DNA of 12,801 nucleotides. It comes from Paraprevotella stercoravium (lineage in GTDB: Bacteria; Bacteroidota; Bacteroidia; Bacteroidales; Bacteroidaceae). Made by a program: the position numbers and the translations under genes. Shown here in pieces: positions 1 to 5,965 of this stretch. Below the pieces are notes generated by a model. That model worked only from the letters and a program-made list of their open reading frames with translations, was not told the origin of the DNA and did no database searches. Position 1 is the stretch's first letter, and the number at the start of each line of letters is the position of its first letter. The stretch covers positions 1 to 12,801 of the forward strand of contig JAHLFU010000046.1 in NCBI GenBank assembly GCA_018883665.1, read 5' to 3'.

Positions 1-36
1 CAATAGAGGGTATGTCCACTGACACACCCTCTATTG
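1..36 (-). terminator. Probable terminator hairpin after the lipoprotein gene
   Basis: An 11-bp perfect stem (1-11 with 26-36) is followed by one mismatch and four more pairs (13-16 with 21-24) closing a CACT tetraloop. It lies 31 bases past the stop codon of the lipoprotein gene, where the end of the era-der unit is expected. The U-tract of a minus-strand terminator would lie outside the window, so only the hairpin is seen and its role is inferred. No T-run follows the stem on the plus strand. Confidence 0.6.
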
Positions 37-67
37 CGTTTAAATAAAAATTCTATATCTGTTCCGT

Positions 68-466
68 TTATTGCAATTTCCAAACATTACCGTCATAGAT
101 CATGGGAACTGATATTTCTTCTGTTGAGCCATCTTTAAACTTCAATTGCAGGAATACATTGGCCCGCGTTCCTATTATTGTATCAGAATTAACCGTTACA
201 TTGGAAAACCCTCCACGCTCGGTTATTTCCTTCCGGACATACTGAGCCAACAAGGCTTTCAGTTCCTCGCGGTATGATGCCGGCATGTGTTCATAATCCA
301 CCATTGCCTGAAGATAAGCATCATACTCCTCTGCTATCAAATGCTGATAGCATGTCAAAGCCATTTGTGCCGCAGCATCTTCCGGTGCTTCTTTTTTGCA
401 AGACAACACACCCAAACACACACACAACACAACCGATATTGCAACAAACAGCCGACTGATTTTCAT
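68..466 (-). CDS. Small lipoprotein, DUF4878-like, coupled to der
   Basis: This 132-residue protein begins with a lipoprotein signal: a basic start, a hydrophobic stretch (about 6-20) and a lipobox ending VLSC, with Cys23 as the predicted lipidated residue followed by KK. The mature part is a small alpha+beta domain with acidic helices (about 28-80) and then beta strands ending in DGNVWKL. This resembles the NTF2-like fold of DUF4878-type Bacteroidetes lipoproteins, but the family name is a judgement from overall pattern, not a search. It is expected to be membrane-anchored in the envelope. Its start codon overlaps the der stop codon as TAATG, so translation is probably coupled to der. No function can be assigned. 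It is the last gene of the unit, before a large hairpin. Confidence 0.8.
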   Translation of the reverse strand: MKISRLFVAISVVLCVCLGVLSCKKEAPEDAAAQMALTCYQHLIAEEYDAYLQAMVDYEHMPASYREELKALLAQYVRKEITERGGFSNVTVNSDTIIGTRANVFLQLKFKDGSTEEISVPMIYDGNVWKLQ

Positions 467-1779
467 TACTTCTGACGAATAAATATATTTATCGGAGTTC
501 CAGAGAAATTCCAGCGTTCGCGGATCTTGTTCTCCAGGAAGCGCTTATACGGTTCCTTGACATACTGAGGCAGGTTGGCATAGAATACGAAAGAAGGAAT
601 CTGTGTATTCGGCAACTGCATACAATATTTGATCTTAATATACTTACCTTTGATTGATGGTGGCGGATAAGCCTCAATCAGCGGAAGCATCTCTTCGTTC
701 AGTTTTGCTGTAGACACACGGGTCTTACGGCTCAAGAATACATCTTTGGCAGTTTCCAGCACTTTGAAGATACGTTGCTTGGTCAATGCAGAAGCAAAGA
801 TAATCGGGAAATCGTCAAACGGTGCCATACGATTACGGATAGCCAGTTCGAACTCTTTCATTACCATAGTGGTTTTCTCTTCCACCAGATCCCACTTGTT
901 CACCACAACCACCAGACTCTTGTTGTTACGCTGAATAAGCTGGAAAATATTCAGGTCCTGGGCCTCTATTCCTCTGGTAGCATCGATCATCAGAATACAA
1001 ACATCCGAATTTTCGATGGAACGGATAGAACGCATCACGGAATAATACTCCAAATCCTCGGTCACCTTATTCTTACGACGAATACCGGCTGTATCCACCA
1101 GATAGAAATCAAAACCGAACTTATTATAACGAGTATAGATAGAGTCGCGGGTTGTTCCGGCTATATCGGTCACAATATTACGCTCCTCACCGATAAACGC
1201 ATTGACCAGACTGGACTTTCCGGCATTCGGACGACCTACGACAGCAAAACGGGGAATATTTTCATCAGCCTCTTCCTTAGCTTCCTTCGGGAATCTGGAA
1301 ACTACATAGTCCAACAAATCACCGGTACCACTTCCAGTAGCGGCAGAAATACAATACGGGTCTCCTAATCCCAACGCATAGAATTCGGCTGCACTGTATA
1401 TCAAATCATTAGTATCCGTCTTATTGGCAACCAGAATTACCGGTTTCTTGGTGCGGCGCAGAATACCGGCAACAGCCTCATCCAAATCGGTCACACCATT
1501 ATGCACATCCACAACAAACAGAATTACATCAGCCTCCTCGGTAGCCAAAGTAACCTGCTTTCTGATCTCTTCTTCAAAAATATCATCTGAATTGACAACC
1601 CATCCTCCGGTATCCACAACAGAGAACTCACGGCCAACCCATTCCGACTTGCCATACTGACGGTCGCGTGTGGTTCCGGCCTCATCGCTGACTATCGCAT
1701 GGCGCGTCTTGGTCAGACGATTAAACAAAGTAGATTTCCCGACATTGGGGCGTCCTACAATAGCAACTAAATTTCCCAT
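466..1779 (-). CDS. der: Ribosome-assembly GTPase Der (EngA)
   Basis: Der is an essential GTPase with two tandem G domains that acts in maturation of the 50S subunit. The 437 residues match the usual family length. The first G domain shows GRPNVGKS (9-16), DTGG (56-59) and NKTD (119-122). The second shows GRPNAGKS (182-189), DTAG (229-232) and NKWD (294-297). The C-terminal roughly 90 residues form the KH-like RNA-binding domain and end in the family-typical NIFIRQK. The start at MGNLVAIVGRP leaves the normal short lead before the first P-loop. The gene follows era after 33 bases with no terminator between them, and its stop overlaps the start of the lipoprotein gene. All motifs look intact. 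Confidence 0.98.
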   Translation of the reverse strand: MGNLVAIVGRPNVGKSTLFNRLTKTRHAIVSDEAGTTRDRQYGKSEWVGREFSVVDTGGWVVNSDDIFEEEIRKQVTLATEEADVILFVVDVHNGVTDLDEAVAGILRRTKKPVILVANKTDTNDLIYSAAEFYALGLGDPYCISAATGSGTGDLLDYVVSRFPKEAKEEADENIPRFAVVGRPNAGKSSLVNAFIGEERNIVTDIAGTTRDSIYTRYNKFGFDFYLVDTAGIRRKNKVTEDLEYYSVMRSIRSIENSDVCILMIDATRGIEAQDLNIFQLIQRNNKSLVVVVNKWDLVEEKTTMVMKEFELAIRNRMAPFDDFPIIFASALTKQRIFKVLETAKDVFLSRKTRVSTAKLNEEMLPLIEAYPPPSIKGKYIKIKYCMQLPNTQIPSFVFYANLPQYVKEPYKRFLENKIRERWNFSGTPINIFIRQK

Positions 1780-1812
1780 ATTTTATTTTGTTTTGGCTTC
1801 ACAGCCTATTAA

Positions 1813-2697
1813 TCAATCTAAGTTATAACCAAAGTTCTTCAAAGCCTTGTCCGAGCTTCTCCAATCCTTATCCACCTTGACAAAGGTTTCCAGATAGATG
1901 CTCTTGCCAAAGAAACGTTCCAATTCCTTACGGGCTTCCGAAGCAACTTTCTTCAAAGCCACGCCTTGATGCCCGATAATGATTCCCTTCTGTGACTCAC
2001 GCTCCACGTAAATGACAGCATGAATATGAATGGATTTTTTGTCTTCCTTGAAAGATTCCACCACTACTTCTACCGAATAAGGTATTTCCTTGTCATAATA
2101 AAGCAGAATCTTCTCCCGGATAATCTCTGTGACGAAGAATCGGGCCGGCTTGTCGGTCCACTGGTCTTTTCCGAAATATGGAGGCGAATCCGGCAACAGT
2201 TCCTTGATACGTTTCAGAACCACATCCACATTAAACTTGCACTTGGCCGAAATCGGAATGATTTCCGCCTGTGGCAGCACCTCATGCCATACCGCTACTT
2301 TATCGCCCAAAGAGTTCTGGTCTGCCAGATCAATCTTATTGATCAGCACCAGCACCGGAACATTCATCTTGGATACCTGTTCCAGAAAAGATTCGTTCTT
2401 GTCTGGAGTCTCTACCATATCGGTCACATAAAGCAGAACATCGGCATCCTGCAAAGCGGACTCCGAGAAATTCAACATGGATTCTTGCAACTTGTAGTTC
2501 GGTTTCAGCACTCCAGGCGTATCTGAAAAACAAATCTGCATGTCCTCTGTATTCAGGATACCCATAATACGATGACGCGTAGTCTGGGCTTTGAACGTGG
2601 CAATGGATATGCGCTCTCCCACCAACAGGTTCATCAGCGTGGATTTTCCGACATTCGGATTTCCCACAATATTTACAAATCCGGCTTTATGTGTCAT
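1813..2697 (-). CDS. era: Ribosome-assembly GTPase Era
   Basis: Era binds the 3' end of 16S rRNA and helps 30S subunit maturation at the inner membrane. With the start at 2697 the protein has 294 residues. It shows GNPNVGKS (12-19), DTPG (59-62), NKID (120-123) and a C-terminal KH domain with GIIIGHQG (about 238-245) followed by helices and the VKVDKDWR region. An in-frame ATG six bases upstream (2703) would add only MI. The downstream ATG is preferred because it gives the usual MxHKAGFV start, but the choice is not certain. An intrinsic terminator sits directly upstream of this start, between fabH and era. Der follows, so both ribosome GTPases are probably co-transcribed. Confidence 0.97.
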   Translation of the reverse strand: MTHKAGFVNIVGNPNVGKSTLMNLLVGERISIATFKAQTTRHRIMGILNTEDMQICFSDTPGVLKPNYKLQESMLNFSESALQDADVLLYVTDMVETPDKNESFLEQVSKMNVPVLVLINKIDLADQNSLGDKVAVWHEVLPQAEIIPISAKCKFNVDVVLKRIKELLPDSPPYFGKDQWTDKPARFFVTEIIREKILLYYDKEIPYSVEVVVESFKEDKKSIHIHAVIYVERESQKGIIIGHQGVALKKVASEARKELERFFGKSIYLETFVKVDKDWRSSDKALKNFGYNLD

Positions 2698-2716
2698 AAT
2701 CATGATTTTATTGAAT

Positions 2717-2748
2717 AAAAAAACGCACCTTGAAAACGATGCGTTTTT
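2717..2748 (-). terminator. Intrinsic terminator or attenuator between fabH and era
   Basis: ACGCA (2723-2727) pairs with TGCGT (2740-2744). The flanking A-run (2717-2722) and T-run (2744-2748) extend the stem and also make it a candidate in either direction. Read on the minus strand it is a hairpin followed by about seven U, starting some 35 bases after the fabH stop. It ends only about 14-20 bases before the era start, so complete termination would silence era unless another promoter exists. No TAnnTTTG box is seen in the intergenic region. Confidence 0.75.
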
Positions 2749-2782
2749 CTGTTATTTAAAATGGTATCGAACAGACATTTCT

Positions 2783-3784
2783 TTATTTGGAACCGTCGTA
2801 TCCCCACTTCATGTAGGCTGCTCCCCAGGTAAATCCTGCTCCGAAAGCGGTAAAGATCAGATTATCTCCCTTCTTCAACTGCTTTTCATAATCCCAAAGA
2901 GCCAACGGAAGTGTTGCCGCACTGGTATTTCCATAGCGCTGAATGTTCATCATCATCTTATCCATCGGAAGTTCCAGACGGTTAGCCACAGCCTCGATGA
3001 TGCGCACATTTGCCTGATGAGGGATTACCCATGCGATATTATCCTTGGTCAGTCCGTTACGCTCGGCGATCAGAGCACAGGTATCGCTCATATTGGTTAC
3101 AGCGAACTTGAACACGGTTCTTCCTTCCTGATGCAGATAGTGCATACGGTTGTCCAAAGAGAAATAAGAAGGAGGGCAAACAGAACCACCTGCCTTCATA
3201 CACAGGAAAGGCAATCCCTTTCCGTCTGTACGCAGATAAGAATCTTTCCATCCCAAATCTTCTGTGGTCGGCTCAACGAATACAGCAGCGGCACCGTCAC
3301 CAAAGATAGGACAGGTGGCACGGTCTGTATAGTCAACCATGGAAGACATCTTGTCGGCACCGATCACCATGATTCTCTTGTATCGTCCGCTGGTGATTAA
3401 AGCTGAAGCCGTATCCATGGCAAACAGGAAACCGCTACATGCGGCCTGCAAGTCATAAGCAAAGGCATTCTCCATTCCCAGTTTACCGATCACAATAGAA
3501 GCAGTTGACGGGAAGTGATAGTCAGGAGTGGTCGTAGCAACGATGACACAATCCACATCCAACGGACTCACACCGGTCTTCTGAAGCAGCTGCTTGGCAG
3601 CCTTACGTGCCAGATAACTGGTGCCCAGACCTTCTTCGTTCAAGATTCTTCTTTCCTTGATACCGATACGTGTCATGATCCACTCGTCGTTGGTATCCAC
3701 CATACGAGACAATTCCTCATTGTTCAGTACATAATCAGGAACGTATCCTCCGACACCGGTAATAATTGCATTTATCTTTTCCAT
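2783..3784 (-). CDS. fabH: Beta-ketoacyl-ACP synthase III (FabH)
   Basis: FabH starts type II fatty-acid synthesis by condensing an acyl-CoA primer with malonyl-ACP in the cytoplasm. The 333 residues fit the family. The Cys-His-Asn triad is present: Cys116 in AACSG, His256 in PHQAN and Asn286 in GNTSAA. A glycine-rich FGAGFTWGA (314-322) closes the active-site region, and the N-terminal TNDEWIMTRIGIKER (31-45) is characteristic of FabH. The gene lies between rpmF and era. The plsX gene that separates rpmF from fabH in many other bacteria is absent here. Terminator-like hairpins flank the gene on both sides, so expression probably depends on readthrough from rpmF or on an unrecognised promoter. 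Paralogues occur in Bacteroides, but this is the housekeeping-type locus. Confidence 0.96.
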   Translation of the reverse strand: MEKINAIITGVGGYVPDYVLNNEELSRMVDTNDEWIMTRIGIKERRILNEEGLGTSYLARKAAKQLLQKTGVSPLDVDCVIVATTTPDYHFPSTASIVIGKLGMENAFAYDLQAACSGFLFAMDTASALITSGRYKRIMVIGADKMSSMVDYTDRATCPIFGDGAAAVFVEPTTEDLGWKDSYLRTDGKGLPFLCMKAGGSVCPPSYFSLDNRMHYLHQEGRTVFKFAVTNMSDTCALIAERNGLTKDNIAWVIPHQANVRIIEAVANRLELPMDKMMMNIQRYGNTSAATLPLALWDYEKQLKKGDNLIFTAFGAGFTWGAAYMKWGYDGSK

Positions 3785-3800
3785 TTCACAGAAGTTTCTA

Positions 3801-3838
3801 AAAAAAAGTAGCCGGAGAGTCTGCTGACTCTCTGGCTA
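3801..3838 (-). terminator. Strong intrinsic terminator between rpmF and fabH
   Basis: A 12-bp stem (3809-3820 with 3827-3838, one G-U pair) encloses the 6-base loop CTGCTG. Read on the minus strand it is followed within one base by seven to eight U (the A-run at 3801-3807). It starts about 20 bases after the rpmF stop, and its U-tract ends about 16 bases before the fabH ATG at 3784. It looks like a full-strength terminator, yet no promoter motif follows it before fabH. Confidence 0.88.
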
Positions 3839-3857
3839 TTACTCTTCTATTCGCTAA

Positions 3858-4043
3858 TTAGACAGTTGCTTCTTTTTCAACAGCTAACTTGCCTCTGTAA
3901 TAACCACAGGCAGAGCATACTGTATGATAGATGTAATACTCACCACAATTTGGACATACGGCCAAAGTAGGAGCTACTGCCTTATCATGAGTTCTTCTTT
4001 TAAGAGTTCTCGTTTTTGATTGTCTTCTTTTAGGATGTGCCAT
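3858..4043 (-). CDS. rpmF: 50S ribosomal protein L32
   Basis: L32 is a small protein of the large ribosomal subunit. The 61-residue sequence begins MAHPKRRQSKTR, the conserved basic L32 start, with further Arg/Lys-rich sequence to residue 21. It carries a complete zinc-ribbon set, Cys30-x2-Cys33 and Cys43-x2-Cys46, so this is the zinc-binding form rather than the cysteine-free form. The gene follows the DUF177 gene after 13 bases, the arrangement found across many bacteria. A strong terminator follows. The upstream region is AT-rich without a clear Shine-Dalgarno sequence, as is common in Bacteroidetes. Confidence 0.98.
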   Translation of the reverse strand: MAHPKRRQSKTRTLKRRTHDKAVAPTLAVCPNCGEYYIYHTVCSACGYYRGKLAVEKEATV

Positions 4044-4056
4044 TTTTACTTAATCT

Positions 4057-4611
4057 TTAATTATTATCTAATATTTTTCTCAATTCATTCCACCTAGGAT
4101 CAATCGGTCGGTCCGCATCGTTTTCTTCGGCTTGTGAATCGTCTCCCTCGGGGTCCCCAAGCGTTGCACAGTGAGTCTCTAATGCGCTAATCATGGACTC
4201 ATTACATGCTCCAGGTTCGTGCACATGCTGAAGGGGTATCTCCAAGGCAATGATTTCATAAAGCAACCAGGAAACATCGAACACATCGTCTTCTTCAGGA
4301 ATGGTGATCCATTCGCCGTCATCATCGTATTCTTCGCCCAGACGGACCTTAATCAAGGTTTCGGTCTGAACCGGCAAGTTCATCATATCCAGGCAGCGGT
4401 CACACTGTATCTGTATCGAACCCTCCACATCAATATGGAATTCAAAGGCTCCACTCGTTTTGCGGACGAGCAGATGTGCTTTCAAATCACCGCTTTTTAT
4501 TTCGGGTCCGTCAACAGTCTGAAAAAAGACATCATCAAGATGAAACCAGAAGTCTTGTTTTTCTGATTTCATATTCTTCAAATCAATCCTATAGCTGTTT
4601 AATGTACTCAT
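4057..4611 (-). CDS. DUF177 (YceD-family) protein
   Basis: This gene is the conserved upstream partner of rpmF. E. coli YceD and relatives are linked to 23S rRNA accumulation and ribosome metabolism, so a role in large-subunit assembly is inferred from family and position. With the start at 4611 the protein has 184 residues. It opens with the family-typical YRIDLKNM and FWFHLDDVFF (21-30), carries CDRC (70-73), an acidic stretch (93-112), two more cysteines (136, 148) and ends with DPRWNELRKIL (171-181). An in-frame ATG at 4650 would add 13 residues, but it falls inside the predicted -33 box and the extra residues are not family-like, so 4611 is preferred. This leaves a very short mRNA leader. 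Confidence 0.92.
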   Translation of the reverse strand: MSTLNSYRIDLKNMKSEKQDFWFHLDDVFFQTVDGPEIKSGDLKAHLLVRKTSGAFEFHIDVEGSIQIQCDRCLDMMNLPVQTETLIKVRLGEEYDDDGEWITIPEEDDVFDVSWLLYEIIALEIPLQHVHEPGACNESMISALETHCATLGDPEGDDSQAEENDADRPIDPRWNELRKILDNN

Positions 4612-4619
4612 TTGGGTTG

Positions 4620-4651
4620 CAAATTTATAAAAAATGAAGGATAAAGACAAA
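4620..4651 (-). promoter_or_regulatory. Bacteroidetes-type promoter for the DUF177-rpmF unit
   Basis: On the minus strand a -33 TTTG (4651-4648) is followed after 20 bases by a -7 box TAAATTTG (4627-4620), which matches the consensus TAnnTTTG. Spacing is within the usual 19-21 bases. Transcription should begin within about ten bases of 4620, almost at the ATG at 4611. Its position supports the shorter DUF177 start. Confidence 0.75.
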
Positions 4652-4674
4652 GAAATGAATCAAAAAAAATTTTT

Positions 4675-5850
4675 TTAATACTTTTTCAACTCAATCCGGA
4701 ATGTTGTTCCCTGTCCTATCTCAGATTTTCTTACATAAATCTTACCCTTATGATATTCCTCAACAATGCGTTTCGCCAATGACAGTCCAAGCCCCCATCC
4801 TCTTTTTTTCGTAGTGAATCCAGGCCGGAACACCGCCTTAAAGTCCTTTTTGGGGATTCCCTTTCCGGTGTCCGACACATCAATATAATATCCTCCCTCG
4901 ACATCAGTCACCAATATCCGTATTTCTCCTTCGCGCTCTATGGCATCTACCGCATTCTTGCAGAGATTTTCCACCACCCACTCAAAAAGCGGAGCACACA
5001 AGGCTACCGGACAAGGACCGGAAGGCATTTCCGTACGCATCACAATCTTTGAAGAGATGCGCATACTCATATAATCTTCTACATTACGGACTATTTGTGT
5101 CAGATCCTCTTCTTTCAATTCGGGTACCGATCCCACCTTGGAAAAGCGTTCGGCAATCATCTCCAGACGCTTCACGTCTTTATCCATTTCGGGTATCAGA
5201 TCGTCCTGAGGATAGTTTTCCTTCAGAATCTGAACCCACGCCATCAGTGAAGAGATAGGAGTCCCCAGCTGGTGGGCCGTTTCTTTCGAAAGACCGACCC
5301 ATACTTTATTTTGTTCCGCCTTCTTGGAACTTAGCAGAGCCAGCAGCACAACCACAAAAAAGACACAGACTACCGCCAGTTGTACATAAGGATAAGCTGC
5401 CAGACGTTTCAATAGAATCGAGTCGTCATAACAGATCTCTATAAAATTATCACGACCTTCAGTTTTGTCTATATCCAGATTGATCCGTATAAGATGACCT
5501 TGTTGCTTCATATTCTCAGCCAACACCTTTATTTCTGTAATGCTGTCTGACTCAGTAGAGGATTTTAAGGTCAGATTCCGGCTTGTCTGCACATTTCCAT
5601 AAGCATCCAGCACAATCACCGGAATGGAAGAATTACTGTTGATCACTTTCAGTACCAAAGACAGATCGGTATTCTCGTCGGCATGGTTCAGGGTGCGCAT
5701 AGCCTCGGCCCAAATAGACATATTGGTTCGCTCCTGCTCGGAAAGATCGCGCACCAATGCTTGTGAAGAGATCAGAAAAACCGACGAGATGGCAATAGCC
5801 AGCAATATCAGCAGTATTTTAGTTCTTGAGATTTGATTAATCCAATACAT
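4675..5850 (-). CDS. Membrane sensor histidine kinase, no adjacent regulator
   Basis: This is a 391-residue two-component sensor kinase. A first membrane segment (about 11-32) and a second (about 154-174) enclose an extracytoplasmic sensing region of roughly 120 residues. No HAMP or PAS domain is evident. The phosphoacceptor helix carries His193 in the variant motif KETAHQLGTPISSL (189-202). The ATPase domain shows the N box ENLCKNAVDAIE (294-305), the G1 box DTGKGIP (327-333) and the G2 box GWGLGLSLA (351-359). All residues needed for kinase activity appear present. No response regulator is encoded in the window, so the partner is unknown. A terminator separates it from the envelope block, leaving a 115-base upstream region in which no clear TAnnTTTG promoter was found. 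The stimulus cannot be inferred. Confidence 0.93.
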   Translation of the reverse strand: MYWINQISRTKILLILLAIAISSVFLISSQALVRDLSEQERTNMSIWAEAMRTLNHADENTDLSLVLKVINSNSSIPVIVLDAYGNVQTSRNLTLKSSTESDSITEIKVLAENMKQQGHLIRINLDIDKTEGRDNFIEICYDDSILLKRLAAYPYVQLAVVCVFFVVVLLALLSSKKAEQNKVWVGLSKETAHQLGTPISSLMAWVQILKENYPQDDLIPEMDKDVKRLEMIAERFSKVGSVPELKEEDLTQIVRNVEDYMSMRISSKIVMRTEMPSGPCPVALCAPLFEWVVENLCKNAVDAIEREGEIRILVTDVEGGYYIDVSDTGKGIPKKDFKAVFRPGFTTKKRGWGLGLSLAKRIVEEYHKGKIYVRKSEIGQGTTFRIELKKY

Positions 5851-5920
5851 TTTTTATTTTTTCTAACGGATAAACATCCTTTTTATTGTATCTGCAAAAA
5901 CGCTGAATGTAGAAAAACAT

Positions 5921-5955
5921 ATATAAAAAGGCCATGCCTTCCGCAGACATGGCCT
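5921..5955 (-). terminator. Intrinsic terminator of the envelope gene block
   Basis: AGGCCATG (5929-5936) pairs perfectly with CATGGCCT (5948-5955) around an 11-base loop. On the minus strand the stem is followed by UUUUUAUAU. It begins about 10 bases after the stop codon of the repeat outer-membrane protein and separates that block from the histidine kinase gene. Confidence 0.85.
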
Positions 5956-5965
5956 CTATCATGAT

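Noticed and set aside
775..1368. Plus-strand open frame of 197 codons inside der
   Set aside because: It lies wholly antisense to der, whose motifs are intact, and its translation has no recognisable domain or start context.
2591..3400. Plus-strand open frame of 269 codons across era and fabH
   Set aside because: It is antisense to two clear genes and crosses the terminator region; the protein looks like random shadow sequence.
4661..4677. A8T7 tract after the histidine kinase as an intrinsic terminator
   Set aside because: It is self-complementary but has no GC-containing stem, so it is not a convincing hairpin. It overlaps the kinase stop codon.
5851..5928. Promoter for the histidine kinase
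   Set aside because: A possible TTTG (-33) is present near 5894-5897, but nothing matching TAnnTTTG lies at the right distance.
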